From Bacteroidales bacterium (GTDB lineage Bacteria > Bacteroidota > Bacteroidia > Bacteroidales > Bacteroidaceae), in NCBI GenBank assembly GCA_004555245.1, contig SFIS01000001.1, positions 1 through 64,000 of the forward strand: DNA of 64,000 nucleotides, given 5' to 3'. Position 1 is the first letter of the stretch; the number at the start of each line of letters is the position of its first letter. The notes under the pieces were generated by a model. It did not search any database, had not been told where the DNA came from, and saw nothing but the letters and a program-made list of their open reading frames with translations. The position numbers were made by a program, and so were the translations under genes. Of this stretch, positions 46,110-57,027 are shown in pieces.

Positions 46110-48578
46110 ATGATGAGAAGAATCGCATTTATTGCATTTTTCTTCCTCTGCCATGTCATGACGGCTTTGGCGGAGGGAGAGCGTGGTATGGGCTACCGAC
46201 TGTGGTATCCGTCGCCCGCCGAAGTGTGGACAGAGGCACTGCCTCTCGGCAACGGAAGGCTGGGAGCCATGGTTTACGGCATACCGACGGCAGAGCGCGT
46301 GCAGCTGAACGAAGAGACGATATGGGCAGGACAGCCAAACTCGAACGTGAACAAGGAATCGAGAGAATGGCTGCCCAAGGTGCGCGAACTCGTGTTCGGA
46401 GGGAAATATGCCGAAGCGCAGGACATGGCGGAAGCACATCTCATGTCAGGCTCGAACAACGGCATGCCGTATCAGACATTCGGAGACCTGCATCTCGTGA
46501 TGTCAGGACACGGCAACTACAGCGACTTTCAGAGGTATCTGTCGCTGGATTCTGCCATCGCCGTGACAGAATATACTGTCGGCGGCGTGAGATACAGGCG
46601 TGAGGCAGTGACATCGTTCGACGACGATGTGGTGAAAATCCGTCTGACAGCATCGAAAGAAGGCTGTATCTCCTTCACCGCAAACCTCTCGTCGCCACAC
46701 AACGACGTGATTATACGAAGCGAAGGCGACGAGGTGTCGCTCGAGGGCGTGACACCGACACACGAGGCTCTGAAGGGGAAAGTGAAGTTCCACGGACGGC
46801 TCGCCGTGACACATACGGGAGGAAAGATGGTGTCGCGCGACGGCGTGATTTGCGTTGAAGGGGCGACAGAAGCCACTGTGTTTGTCAGCATCGCCACAAA
46901 CTTCGTGAACTACCGAGACATATCTGCCGACGAAAGAGAGCGCTGCAAGACACGGCTCAGAACAGCGAAGGCAAACGGATGGAAGGAGAGCCTGGCAAGA
47001 CACGTGGAGAGATTCGGCAGATATATGCAACGCTCAAAGCTATGGCTGGGCGAGAACAGATACGAGGGCATGGCGACATCTGAGCGTGTGGCACGCTTTG
47101 CTGAGCACGACGACGCACATCTCGTCGCGACATACTACGCCTTCGGAAGATACCTGCTGATATGCTCATCGCAGCCAGGAGGACAGGCCGCTAACCTGCA
47201 GGGCATCTGGAACGACAAGCTCCTGCCGTCGTGGGATTCAAAATACACCTGCAACATAAACCTCGAAATGAACTACTGGCCGGCAGAAGTGGCTAACCTG
47301 ACGGAGATGAACGAACCGCTCTTCTCGCTGATACGCGACGTCAGCGTGACGGGAAAGGAAACGGCGAAAGTGATGTACGGAGCCGGAGGATGGGTGTTGC
47401 ACCACAACACGGATATCTGGCGCATCACAGGACCGGTGGATCACGCAGCGTCAGGACTGTGGATGACGGGTGGACCATGGCTCTGCCAGCACATCTGGAA
47501 CCATTATCTATACACCGGAGACAAGGCATTCCTCGAAGAATACTACGACATACTGAAGGGCGCGGCACAGTTCTGTGACGACATCCTGATGAAAGACCCC
47601 ACAACGGGACATAACGTCATCTGTCCCTCGGTGTCGCCGGAAAACGTGCATCCCGCCGGCCAGGGCAAGAAGAACATTGCGGCGGGCACGGCAATGGACA
47701 ACCAGTTGTGCGCCGAGATTTTCAGCATCGTAGCGGAAGCCGCACGCATCCTGGGAAAGGACGCTGACCTCGCCGAACACTACACGGCGAGAAGAGGCAC
47801 ACTGACACCGGGAATCATAGGACGATGGGGACAGCTGCAGGAATGGGCGCAAGACTGGGACGACCCAGCTGACGACCACCGCCATGTCTCGCACCTCTAC
47901 GCCCTCTATCCCGGAACAGCCATCTCGCCATGGCGAACACCAGAACTATTCTCTGCCGCACGGACATCGCTGATACACCGCGGCGACCCCTCGACAGGAT
48001 GGTCGATGGGATGGAAGGTGTGTCTGTGGGCAAGACTGCTTGACGGCGAGCACGCATACAAACTGATAAAGGAGCAACTGAAACTGACCGACGACAAGTT
48101 TGTGCCGTACGGAAAGAAGAAAAAGAAGGGCGGCACGTTCGGAAACCTCTTCGACGCGCATCCGCCATTCCAAATCGACGGAAACTTCGGATGCACTGCA
48201 GGCATAGCAGAGATGCTGGTGCAAAGCCACGACGGATACGTATTCCTGCTACCGGCACTGCCGAAGGTCTGGAAAGACGGATGCGTGACGGGACTGAGAT
48301 GCCGGGGAGGGTTCGTCGTGGAGAAGATGGCATGGAAGGACGGAAAAATCACAGAGTGCCGCATACGCTCGACAATAGGAGGAAACCTGCGCATCAGAAC
48401 AACGCAACGCATCAAAGGACTGAAGGCGGCGAAGGGCGAGAACCCCAACACGCTGTGCCGGCCTGTAGTCACACTGGAGACAAAAAACAACTTTAAGGGC
48501 AAAACGGAACAACCCGCCATGCCGAAAACATACGTCTATGACATCAAGACGAAGGCCGGAGAGGCCGTTTGTCTATAG
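46110..48578 (+). CDS. GH95 family glycoside hydrolase (alpha-L-galactosidase or fucosidase)
   Basis: 822 residues, signal peptide [20 protein letters not shown]. The GH95 signature runs from '[16 protein letters not shown]' (42-57) on. Residues matching the known catalytic set of the bifidobacterial fucosidase AfcA are conserved: Asn382 and Asn384 in [11 protein letters not shown], Glu511 in VSPENVH, and Asp690 in QIDGNFG. The residue after NIN is Leu385, where classic alpha-1,2-L-fucosidases have Thr; change at this site is linked to L-galactose preference in the family. First gene of the operon. In Bacteroides the GH95 enzyme of the RG-II locus removes alpha-L-galactose from side chain A, which suits this context. 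Confidence 0.85.
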   Translation: MMRRIAFIAFFFLCHVMTALAEGERGMGYRLWYPSPAEVWTEALPLGNGRLGAMVYGIPTAERVQLNEETIWAGQPNSNVNKESREWLPKVRELVFGGKYAEAQDMAEAHLMSGSNNGMPYQTFGDLHLVMSGHGNYSDFQRYLSLDSAIAVTEYTVGGVRYRREAVTSFDDDVVKIRLTASKEGCISFTANLSSPHNDVIIRSEGDEVSLEGVTPTHEALKGKVKFHGRLAVTHTGGKMVSRDGVICVEGATEATVFVSIATNFVNYRDISADERERCKTRLRTAKANGWKESLARHVERFGRYMQRSKLWLGENRYEGMATSERVARFAEHDDAHLVATYYAFGRYLLICSSQPGGQAANLQGIWNDKLLPSWDSKYTCNINLEMNYWPAEVANLTEMNEPLFSLIRDVSVTGKETAKVMYGAGGWVLHHNTDIWRITGPVDHAASGLWMTGGPWLCQHIWNHYLYTGDKAFLEEYYDILKGAAQFCDDILMKDPTTGHNVICPSVSPENVHPAGQGKKNIAAGTAMDNQLCAEIFSIVAEAARILGKDADLAEHYTARRGTLTPGIIGRWGQLQEWAQDWDDPADDHRHVSHLYALYPGTAISPWRTPELFSAARTSLIHRGDPSTGWSMGWKVCLWARLLDGEHAYKLIKEQLKLTDDKFVPYGKKKKKGGTFGNLFDAHPPFQIDGNFGCTAGIAEMLVQSHDGYVFLLPALPKVWKDGCVTGLRCRGGFVVEKMAWKDGKITECRIRSTIGGNLRIRTTQRIKGLKAAKGENPNTLCRPVVTLETKNNFKGKTEQPAMPKTYVYDIKTKAGEAVCL

Positions 48579-48606
48579 GCATCCCACCAATATTCTTTAT
48601 ACAACT

Positions 48607-50073
48607 ATGAAAAAGCTATTATTTTTTGCAATGCTCTCTTTCGCCTTGTGCGCTAACGGCGAGGGCAACAGAAAACCGTGGGACAACGGAAAACTGACAG
48701 TATCGAACAACAAAAGATTCCTGCAACATGAAAACGGAACCCCTTTCTTCTGGCTCGGAGAGACAGGATGGCTGCTGCCCGAGAGAACAGACAGGGCAGA
48801 GGCGGCATACTATCTGCAAAGATGCAGGGAAGCCGGATATAACGTGGTACAGGTGCAGGTGATAGACGGTGTGCCGGCATACAACGCCTACGGACAGATG
48901 TCGAACATCGACGGATGGAATTTCGAGGGCATAGACAAAAAAGGCGTTTACGGATACTGGGACCACATGGACTATATCGTGAAGCAGGCGCAGCACGAAG
49001 GCATATATATAGGTATGGTCTGCATCTGGGGCGGACTGGTGAAAGCAGGGCTCATGACTGAGAGCGACGCAGTGAAATACGGCACCTTCCTCGCAAACAG
49101 ATACAAGAACGAGCCGAACATCATCTGGTTCATGGGCGGAGACATACAGGGAGACATAAAGACCGAGGTCTGGAACACTCTTGCGGAGACTATAAAGTCG
49201 ATAGACAAGAACCATATCATGACGTATCATCCACGCGGAAGATACACGAGTGCGAAATGGTTCAGCAAAGCCGGGTGGATGGATTTCCACACCTTCCAGT
49301 CGGGACACCGCCGCTACGGACAGCGCATGGGTAATGCGGACTATCCGATACCTGACAACACGGAGGAGGACAACTGGATGTATGTCGATTCGACATGGCA
49401 CTACAAACCGATAAAGCCGGTGCTGGATGCAGAGCCGAGTTATGAAGACATACCACAAGGTCTGCACGACGCAAAGGAACCGAGATGGACGGCAAGCGAC
49501 GTGAGAAGATACGCATACTGGTCGGTTTTTGCAGGCTCGTGCGGACACACCTACGGACACAACGCCATAATGCAGTTCCTGAAACCCGGTTACGGCACAA
49601 GCTACGGAGACGCCGGAGACGTGAAAAGCTGGTACCAGGCTCTGAAAGACCCGGGATTCTCGCAGATGAAACATCTGAAAAACCTCATGCTCGCATTCCC
49701 ATATTTCGAGCGTATTCCCGACCAAACTATCATCAGCGGAGAGAACGGCACGAAATACAACCGCCTGACAGCAACACGCGGCAACGACTATCTCCTGGTG
49801 TATAACTACACCGGCAGGAATATGGACATTGACATGCGGAAAATATCCGGCAAGCGGAAAAAGGTATTCTGGATGGATGCCGCAACCGGGCATCTGCTGT
49901 ATATCGGAGAGGTGGCGAGCAAGATACACAAGATACAGATCGAGGCAGAACTGGGAGGAATAAAAGACGGTGTACTGATTGCATTCGACGCGGAAAAGAC
50001 GTATCTCAAGCCGGAGATGACCGACATCCCTGTCGCTACTGACTGGAAGAACCTGCGTGACCTGAATGAATAG
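48607..50073 (+). CDS. GH140 apiosidase-type enzyme (DUF4038)
   Basis: 488 residues from ATG 48607; the earlier in-frame ATG 48538 lies inside the previous gene. Signal peptide MKKLLFFAMLSFALCANG. 'FFWLGETGWLL' (47-57) opens the TIM barrel typical of DUF4038. The catalytic pair is Asp179 in FMGGDIQGD and Glu276 in LDAEPSYED. Their 97-residue spacing equals that of Asp187/Glu284 in BT1012, the characterised endo-apiosidase. The enzyme would cleave apiose from galacturonic acid and so release side chains A and B of RG-II. A C-terminal beta-sandwich (from about 410) completes the protein. Confidence 0.87.
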   Translation: MKKLLFFAMLSFALCANGEGNRKPWDNGKLTVSNNKRFLQHENGTPFFWLGETGWLLPERTDRAEAAYYLQRCREAGYNVVQVQVIDGVPAYNAYGQMSNIDGWNFEGIDKKGVYGYWDHMDYIVKQAQHEGIYIGMVCIWGGLVKAGLMTESDAVKYGTFLANRYKNEPNIIWFMGGDIQGDIKTEVWNTLAETIKSIDKNHIMTYHPRGRYTSAKWFSKAGWMDFHTFQSGHRRYGQRMGNADYPIPDNTEEDNWMYVDSTWHYKPIKPVLDAEPSYEDIPQGLHDAKEPRWTASDVRRYAYWSVFAGSCGHTYGHNAIMQFLKPGYGTSYGDAGDVKSWYQALKDPGFSQMKHLKNLMLAFPYFERIPDQTIISGENGTKYNRLTATRGNDYLLVYNYTGRNMDIDMRKISGKRKKVFWMDAATGHLLYIGEVASKIHKIQIEAELGGIKDGVLIAFDAEKTYLKPEMTDIPVATDWKNLRDLNE

Positions 50074-50081
50074 ACTAATCA

Positions 50082-50098
50082 GTTGACAAATTGTCAAC
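50082..50098. repeat. GTTGACAA palindrome between two GH genes
   Basis: GTTGACAAATTGTCAAC is a perfect 17-bp palindrome about a central A. It belongs to the GTTGACAAG family of intergenic repeats. Confidence 0.65.
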
Positions 50099-50112
50099 CT
50101 TAAAAATAATAT

Positions 50113-53100
50113 ATGAAAAAAACACTATCACTGTTTTTTGCTGCTGTGCTTGCGCTCACTGCCACAGCAAAGCCAAGGGTGTGGAAACTCACTACGGAGA
50201 ACATGACATCCCCGCTCGGGCTATACACACATACCCCACGTTTCTCGTGGCAAATCACCGACGCAAAGAATAACTGCCGACAGACTGCCTACCGCATCAT
50301 CGTGGCTACATCGCCTGAACTACTGAAGGCTGGAAAGGGCGACCTGTGGGACAGCGGATATGTAGAAAGCGATGCCTCGCTGTGGATTCCGTACGGCGGG
50401 AAAAGGCTCGTTGACAACATGCGCGCTTTCTGGACCGTAGCCGTGAAGACGGACAAGGGACAGACGGAATGGGCGGAGCCGCAGGAGTTCGGTATCGGAC
50501 TGACAGTGGAATCGCACTGGGGAGGACGGTGGATAGGCATCGACCGTTGTCTCGAAGGCGAGCAGCAAGGATACAGGACACGCATAGCAGCACGCTATCT
50601 GAGAAAAGAAATCACGCTGAAGGGCGAGGAGATACGCCGTGCGACAGCGTATGTCGCTGCCGTGGGATTGTACGAGCTGTATGTCAACGGAGAACGGCAG
50701 GGAAACGATGTCCTTGCACCTCAGCCAACAGACACTCGCAGGTCAATAATCTACAACACCATCGACATCACAGACGCTTTGCGACGACAAGCCCTCAAGC
50801 CGGAGCAGGATGCAAACAGACACGGCGACATCGCAACGATGACCGCACTGGCACCACAGCCTTCGACATCATGTATCGGCATAGTGCTTGGAGCAGGCAG
50901 GGCATTCCCCATGCGGCAATCGAAACCGTACAAATGCCCGTTCATGGGATTTCCAAAATGCCGGGTGAATATCATCGTGGAGTATGCAGACGGCACAAAA
51001 CAGAAATTCTGTACCGACGAGAAATGGAGCATCACTGCCAACGGGCCGATACGCTCGAACAACGAATATGACGGCGAGACATACGACGCACGTCTGGAAC
51101 TGGGCGAATGGGCAACAACAGGATATGACGACAAGGAATGGATGAAGGCAGAACGCACAGACATACCGCTCGGAGAGGTTATAGGACAGCCTGCACCAAA
51201 CATGCAGGTTGTGAAGACTATAAAGCCCGTCAGCGTGACAAGAGCCGGAAAACTGTGTCATATCGTCGATTTCGGACAGAACACAGCGGGATGGATAAAG
51301 ATGAACATGAGGGGGAAGGCGGGCGACACGATACGTGTGAACTTCGCGGAGAAACTCCGTGCCGACGGCACGTTGTATCTCGACAACCTGAGAGACGCAC
51401 TCTCCGAAGACATATATATATGCAACGGCAAAGAAGAAGGCAGGGCATGGCATCCGACATTTGTCACACACGGATTCCGATATGCCATGGTGAGCGGCAT
51501 GGAGAAAGTCACTGACAACGACCTGACTGCAGAAGTGGTCTCAGATGCCATGGACATCACAGGCACCATGGTGACAAGCAACACCACTCTGAACCGCGTC
51601 TTCAAGAACGCATGGTGGGGAATATTGTCAAACTACAAGGGAATGCCGGTCGATTGTCCGCAACGGAATGAGAGACAGCCGTGGCTCGGAGACAGAACGG
51701 TGGGAAGCAGCGGAGAGGCTTACCTCTTCGGCAACGAGAGGCTGTATGCCAAATGGATGCGTGACATCTGCGAATCACAGCGTTCAGACGGTGTGTTCTC
51801 TGATGTCGCACCGGCATTCTGGAACTACTACAACGACGACGTGACATGGCCGTCGGCACTGCCTTTCACATGCGATATGCTATACAGGCACTACGGCAAC
51901 AAACAGCCTGCCATCGACGCATATCCTTACATAAAGAAATGGATGGACCATATCTGCACGGAATATATGGACGACCATATCATCACCTGCGACAAATACG
52001 GCGACTGGTGCGTGCCACCAGAGGACCTGAAACTCATACACTCGCAGGATCCGGCGCGCAAGACAGACGGCAGCCTCATATCCACCGCCTATACCATCAT
52101 GAACCTGCGAATCATGCAGAGGTTTGCAGAGATGCAGCAACTGATGCAAGACAAGGCGATGTACGCTGACCTGGAGAAGAAGATGACAGAGGCTTTCAAC
52201 AAGAAGTTCCTCAACATAAAGCGAGGCACATCCATGCAACCAGGACACACTCTCTATCCGGACAGTGTCTTCTACGGAAACAACTCAGCCACCAGCAACC
52301 TGCTCCCGCTTGCACTCGGCATCGTACCTGACGACTGCCGCAAGGACGTGGAGGACAACCTCGTGACAAACATCATCTCGCTCAACAACGACCATGTGTC
52401 ATGCGGCGTAATTGGAATATCATGGCTGATGCGCACACTGACAGCAATAGGACGAGGAGACCTCGCTTTCCGCATAGCATCACAGAAAACCTATCCCTCA
52501 TGGGGATATATGGCAGAACAGGGCGCAACGACAATATGGGAGTTGTGGAACGGCGACACCGCCAACCCGCGCATGAACAGCGGCAACCATGTCATGCTGC
52601 TGGGCGACCTGCTGACCTGGTACTACGAGAGCCTTGCAGGCATAAAGAATGCGCCTGGCAGCGCGGCTTTCAAGAAACTGCGCATGGCACCGGATTTCTC
52701 AATACAGGACCTCGACAGCATCGATGCCACATACGAGACACCATACGGCACTGTCGCCTCAAAATGGAAGAAGAACCTCGAGACGGTGGAATGGACCGTC
52801 ACACTGCCTGCCAACACCTCTGCCGAACTCTGCCTGCCAGACGGAACGACAAAGACTGTTGGATCAGGCACACACAACGTGAAGGCAAAAATTGCCACTG
52901 CATCGGACATGATAAAGCAGGATGAGTTCGTATATGACCAATCCGTCTATCCAGAGACACACGCCTCGTCAATCGTAGAACTGAAGAACGGCGACCTCGT
53001 CGCTACATATTTCGGAGGGACAAAAGAGCGCAACCCGGACGTGTGCATCTGGACACAGATAAAGAAGAAAGGCAGCGACACCTGGACAGAGCCTGTCCTC

Positions 53101-54099
53101 GCAGCCGACGGCGTATTCGCTCTCGGTTCGGAAAACGCACGCATAGCAGGGGTTGACACCACTTGTGCGAAAGCCGCCGTAGGACCTGTGAAGAGCCTCG
53201 GCATAACATGGCAGCAGGCAAAGAGCGGACAGGGAACTAACCTGAAGCAGACTGAAGGGATGTACAGGAAGGCTTGCTGGAATCCGGTAATCTTCCAGAT
53301 TCCGTCGGGAGAGCTATGGCTTTTCTTCAAAATAGGACTTAATGTTGCGGACTGGACTGGATGGGTGGCAAAATCGAACGACGGAGGACGGACCTGGAGC
53401 GACAAACAGCCGCTGCCGGAAGGATTCCTCGGACCCGTGAAGAACAAACCCGAGATTATCGACAACCGCCTCGTATGCCCTTCTTCGACAGAAGGGAAAG
53501 GCGGATGGAAGTTCCATGTGGAGATTCTTGACCTCGGCACGAACGAATGGAAATACGTTAACATTCCGAGAGAAGATGCCATACTGACACAAGACATGAC
53601 ACCGGTGCTACCCAAAGACGGGAAGATGCCGGAGATTATACCTGCAGAGGGTGCGAAGCCGAGACCCATCGACTGCATACAACCGTCTATACTGAAACAC
53701 AAAGACGGACGTCTGCAGCTTGTGGGACGAACACGCAACGGCAGACTCGCATCGACATTCAGCAGCGACAGAGGAGACTCCTGGACACCTGTCACTCTGC
53801 TTGACGTGCCGCAGAACCAGTCGGGAACAGATGCCGTCACACTACGCGACGGCAGGCATATTATGATATATAATAATGTATATACCGTGCCGGGCACAAA
53901 GAAAGGCTCTCGTACACCTTGTTCGCTCGCCGTTTCGGAAGACGGACTGCACTGGAAGCATTTCCTCACGCTCGAAGACAGCCCGATAGGACAGTATTCC
54001 TACCCTTCAATAATACAGGGAAAAGACGGCTCGCTGCATTGTATCTACACATGGAGAAGACAACGTATCGCTTACAAACAAGTAAAGCTGAATTTCTAA
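50113..54099 (+). CDS. GH78 alpha-L-rhamnosidase fused to a sialidase-like propeller
   Basis: 1328 residues with a signal peptide (MKKTLSLFFAAVLALTATA). Residues about 20-925 are a complete GH78 enzyme: N-terminal beta domains, 'VDCPQRNERQPWLGD' (513-527) with the catalytic acid region, and the late 'GATTIWELWNGD' block. From about Met933 to the end there is a second module beginning DEFVYDQSVYPETHASSIVEL with the BNR/Asp-box pattern (SNDGGRTW and SSDRGDSW), as in BNR_2 sialidase-like proteins. In other bacteria these are usually separate genes. Both parts seem intact and in frame with no stop between them. The rhamnosidase would act on RG-II side chains; the propeller's substrate is unknown. 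Confidence 0.85.
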   Translation: MKKTLSLFFAAVLALTATAKPRVWKLTTENMTSPLGLYTHTPRFSWQITDAKNNCRQTAYRIIVATSPELLKAGKGDLWDSGYVESDASLWIPYGGKRLVDNMRAFWTVAVKTDKGQTEWAEPQEFGIGLTVESHWGGRWIGIDRCLEGEQQGYRTRIAARYLRKEITLKGEEIRRATAYVAAVGLYELYVNGERQGNDVLAPQPTDTRRSIIYNTIDITDALRRQALKPEQDANRHGDIATMTALAPQPSTSCIGIVLGAGRAFPMRQSKPYKCPFMGFPKCRVNIIVEYADGTKQKFCTDEKWSITANGPIRSNNEYDGETYDARLELGEWATTGYDDKEWMKAERTDIPLGEVIGQPAPNMQVVKTIKPVSVTRAGKLCHIVDFGQNTAGWIKMNMRGKAGDTIRVNFAEKLRADGTLYLDNLRDALSEDIYICNGKEEGRAWHPTFVTHGFRYAMVSGMEKVTDNDLTAEVVSDAMDITGTMVTSNTTLNRVFKNAWWGILSNYKGMPVDCPQRNERQPWLGDRTVGSSGEAYLFGNERLYAKWMRDICESQRSDGVFSDVAPAFWNYYNDDVTWPSALPFTCDMLYRHYGNKQPAIDAYPYIKKWMDHICTEYMDDHIITCDKYGDWCVPPEDLKLIHSQDPARKTDGSLISTAYTIMNLRIMQRFAEMQQLMQDKAMYADLEKKMTEAFNKKFLNIKRGTSMQPGHTLYPDSVFYGNNSATSNLLPLALGIVPDDCRKDVEDNLVTNIISLNNDHVSCGVIGISWLMRTLTAIGRGDLAFRIASQKTYPSWGYMAEQGATTIWELWNGDTANPRMNSGNHVMLLGDLLTWYYESLAGIKNAPGSAAFKKLRMAPDFSIQDLDSIDATYETPYGTVASKWKKNLETVEWTVTLPANTSAELCLPDGTTKTVGSGTHNVKAKIATASDMIKQDEFVYDQSVYPETHASSIVELKNGDLVATYFGGTKERNPDVCIWTQIKKKGSDTWTEPVLAADGVFALGSENARIAGVDTTCAKAAVGPVKSLGITWQQAKSGQGTNLKQTEGMYRKACWNPVIFQIPSGELWLFFKIGLNVADWTGWVAKSNDGGRTWSDKQPLPEGFLGPVKNKPEIIDNRLVCPSSTEGKGGWKFHVEILDLGTNEWKYVNIPREDAILTQDMTPVLPKDGKMPEIIPAEGAKPRPIDCIQPSILKHKDGRLQLVGRTRNGRLASTFSSDRGDSWTPVTLLDVPQNQSGTDAVTLRDGRHIMIYNNVYTVPGTKKGSRTPCSLAVSEDGLHWKHFLTLEDSPIGQYSYPSIIQGKDGSLHCIYTWRRQRIAYKQVKLNF

Positions 54100-54100
54100 A

Positions 54101-54176
54101 TTTGACAAGCTGACGAGTGAAATAACTGTCAACTCGCCAACTTGTCAACTTGTCAACTTGTTCACTCGCCAACTAA
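54101..54176. repeat. GTTGACAAG-type repeats between two GH genes
   Basis: TTGACAAGCTGACGAG is followed by four inverse units of the form CAACTTGT. The two orientations allow a hairpin. Confidence 0.6.
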
Positions 54177-54184
54177 AAGAAACT

Positions 54185-56959
54185 ATGAAACACATACTAT
54201 CCATCATTCTCCTCGCCATGTTCTTTGTCAGCAGCATGGCAGAGACAGTGAATATCGTGCTGCCACAGACAAAAAACAACAGAGTGGAATATGCGGCAGA
54301 ATATCTGCAGAAGCAACTGCAGAAACTCGGCTACGACATCGTGGTGACCACCGGGCGGAGAGAGAAGAAAGCCGCCCACCATGTCACGCTCTCGCTGGCG
54401 ACAGACAATGCCGGGAAGAAAGAAGGGTTCACCATCAACACCACCATAAAGGGTAAGAAGAAGCCACACGCATACACAGAAGTGATTGGCAACGACGGCA
54501 CCGGATGTATCTACGGATGCGACGAGCTTGCAGCACAATTGCGCAACAAGAGTTTCACGCAGCTGCCCGCAACCATCTCCGACGCTCCGGAGATGGTGCT
54601 CAGAGGCGGATGCATCGGAATACAGAAGCCATACCTCCTGCCCGGAAGGCAGGTGTATGAATATCCTTATACGCCAGAACTCTTCCCATGGTTCTACGAC
54701 AAACAGCAGTGGATAGAGTATCTTGACATGCTTGTCGCAAACCGCATGAACTCCGTCTATCTATGGAACGGTCATCCTTTCGCATCGCTTGTGAAACTCA
54801 CCGACTATCCCTTCGCCGTTGAGGTTGACGATGCCACGTTCGAGAAGAACAAGGAGATTTTCGCCTTCCTCACAAACGAGGCCGACAGACGTGGCATCTT
54901 CGTAATACAGATGTTCTACAACATTCTCGTATCAAAACCCTTTGCCGAACACTACGGCATAAAGACTCAAGATCGCCACCGCCCTATCACTCCGCTTCTG
55001 CACGACTATACATACAAATCAGTGAAGGCATTTATCGAGAACTATCCCAACGTAGGGCTTCTTGTCTGTCTCGGAGAGGCGATGGACACCTACGAGGATG
55101 ATGTAGAATGGATGACGAAAACTATTATCCCCGCCGTGAAGGACGGTCTGAAGAGCCTTGGGCGCACAGACGAGCCTCCGGTGCTGCTGCGTGCGCACGA
55201 CACAAACTGCGAGATGGTGATGCAAGCTTCGCTGCCGTTGTACAAGAATCTCTACACGATGAACAAATACAACGGCGAATCACTCACCACATACACCCCG
55301 CAAGGTCCGTGGGGCGAAACGCACCGCGCTCTCGCTGCTTTAGGTTCAACACATATCTCCAACGTACACATCCTCGCCAACCTTGAACCTTGGAGATGGT
55401 CATCGCCCGATTTCATACAGAAGACAGTGAACGCAATGCATAACGCCCATCACGCAAATGCGCTGCACCTCTATCCCCAAGCCTCCTACTGGGACTGGCC
55501 CTATACCGCCGACAGCATCAACAACGACACGACAAACCGTCTGAAGCAGTTGGACAGAGACTGGATGTGGTTCGCCGCATGGGGACGATACGCTTGGAAC
55601 TGCCACAGAAACCGGACGGACGAGACAGTTTACTGGAACGACACTCTCGCCAGCGTCTATGGCACGACGGCAGAGAACGCCGCACTCATACGAACAGCAC
55701 TTGAAGAGAGCGGAGAGATTGCACCAAAACTGTTGAGACGTTTCGGCATCACAGAAGGCAACAGACAGACGCTGCTGCTCGGCATGTTCTGCTCGCAGAT
55801 TGTCAATCCGTACAAATACACCGTCTATCCGGGATTCTACGAAAGCTGCGGACCCGACGGCGAGAAACTCATTGAATATGTGGCAAAAGAGCATAACGCA
55901 CCATTGCCAGTCAACCAGAACTTCCCGACGAACGTGAACACCAAGGCGGCAGCTACACGCGAACACATCGGCGAACTGCCCCTCGACATCATACAACAGT
56001 GTATCGAACATGGAGAGAAAGCCGTCCTGGCTATAGACAAGGCAGCAGCCGGAGTGTCACGCAAGACAGATGAGTTTGCACGCCTGCGCAACGACATTCA
56101 CTGCTACAAGGAGTTCGCCTACGCCTTCGCATTGAAAGTGAAGGCTTGCCAGCATGTCCTGAACTACAAATACACACAGGACATCTCCGAACTTGATGCC
56201 GCAGTGCCGCTTCTCGAGCAGAGCCTCGCACACTACCGCACCCTCACCGCCCTTACATCCGCCACCTACCGATATGCCAACAGTATGCAGACATCAATGC
56301 GGCGAATACCTATCGGAGGCGACAACGGCAAAATGAAGCATTGGACGGAACTGTTGCCGTGCTACGAACAGGAGCTCGCCAACCTTAAGAAGAATATCGC
56401 TATGCTGAAGATGCCACAGCCTGCAGACAAGAGGAAGACGGTGGTCAAAGCCCTGCGCGATGCAAAGGTGACTGCCCTCAGCATCAACGGCAAGACACCC
56501 GTGGCAGTGAAGATGAAGAAAGACGCCAAGCTGTTTTCCGACCTCGATTCTCTCGTGACAGACTATGCTACAGAACTTGACGGGCTTACAGCATACATAA
56601 CAGCATCTAAAGAGCAGCGCGCTGACGGCACCGCCGTCACACTGACTGTTGAAAAGCCTGTCACGGTGCTGATAGGATATTTCCGTGACGACCAGAGAAA
56701 ATATGCCCAGGCTCCGAAACTCGAAACTGACGCTACGGCAAGCGAATACGGTCAGCAGGAACCGTGCTACACATCAGCCCTGCGCATCAAGGGGATGCCA
56801 CAGCTCAACATACATCCCTACAATCTCACGGCAGGCACACACACTCTACGGCTACCCAAGGGATTCCTCGTTGTGGCAGGCATAACATCCGACAACATCA
56901 CACCGCGCGATGCCGCTCTTGCCGGAGCCGACAGTGCCATCGACTGGCTATTCTATTAA
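54185..56959 (+). CDS. GH138-type alpha-D-galacturonidase candidate
   Basis: 924 residues from ATG 54185, signal peptide MKHILSIILLAMFFVSSMA. An N-terminal alpha/beta domain (about 20-125) like those before GH20/GH67 catalytic barrels precedes a TIM barrel starting 'MVLRGGCIGIQKPY'. Two glutamates stand out: Glu298 in LLVCLGEAMD and Glu365 in KYNGESLTTY. The 67-residue spacing equals Glu294/Glu361, the catalytic acid/base and nucleophile reported for GH138 (BT0997). GH138 removes alpha-galacturonic acid from L-rhamnose in chain A of RG-II. The gene lies directly before the GH137-like/GH2 fusion, as its homologue does in Bacteroides. GH115 or GH67 relatives are the main alternatives. Confidence 0.7.
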   Translation: MKHILSIILLAMFFVSSMAETVNIVLPQTKNNRVEYAAEYLQKQLQKLGYDIVVTTGRREKKAAHHVTLSLATDNAGKKEGFTINTTIKGKKKPHAYTEVIGNDGTGCIYGCDELAAQLRNKSFTQLPATISDAPEMVLRGGCIGIQKPYLLPGRQVYEYPYTPELFPWFYDKQQWIEYLDMLVANRMNSVYLWNGHPFASLVKLTDYPFAVEVDDATFEKNKEIFAFLTNEADRRGIFVIQMFYNILVSKPFAEHYGIKTQDRHRPITPLLHDYTYKSVKAFIENYPNVGLLVCLGEAMDTYEDDVEWMTKTIIPAVKDGLKSLGRTDEPPVLLRAHDTNCEMVMQASLPLYKNLYTMNKYNGESLTTYTPQGPWGETHRALAALGSTHISNVHILANLEPWRWSSPDFIQKTVNAMHNAHHANALHLYPQASYWDWPYTADSINNDTTNRLKQLDRDWMWFAAWGRYAWNCHRNRTDETVYWNDTLASVYGTTAENAALIRTALEESGEIAPKLLRRFGITEGNRQTLLLGMFCSQIVNPYKYTVYPGFYESCGPDGEKLIEYVAKEHNAPLPVNQNFPTNVNTKAAATREHIGELPLDIIQQCIEHGEKAVLAIDKAAAGVSRKTDEFARLRNDIHCYKEFAYAFALKVKACQHVLNYKYTQDISELDAAVPLLEQSLAHYRTLTALTSATYRYANSMQTSMRRIPIGGDNGKMKHWTELLPCYEQELANLKKNIAMLKMPQPADKRKTVVKALRDAKVTALSINGKTPVAVKMKKDAKLFSDLDSLVTDYATELDGLTAYITASKEQRADGTAVTLTVEKPVTVLIGYFRDDQRKYAQAPKLETDATASEYGQQEPCYTSALRIKGMPQLNIHPYNLTAGTHTLRLPKGFLVVAGITSDNITPRDAALAGADSAIDWLFY

Positions 56960-57027
56960 AGGTGTCACAATCACTAAGGCTATCCCCCCGGACACACTTC
57001 CATAATAAACTTCCAAACATTTCCATA

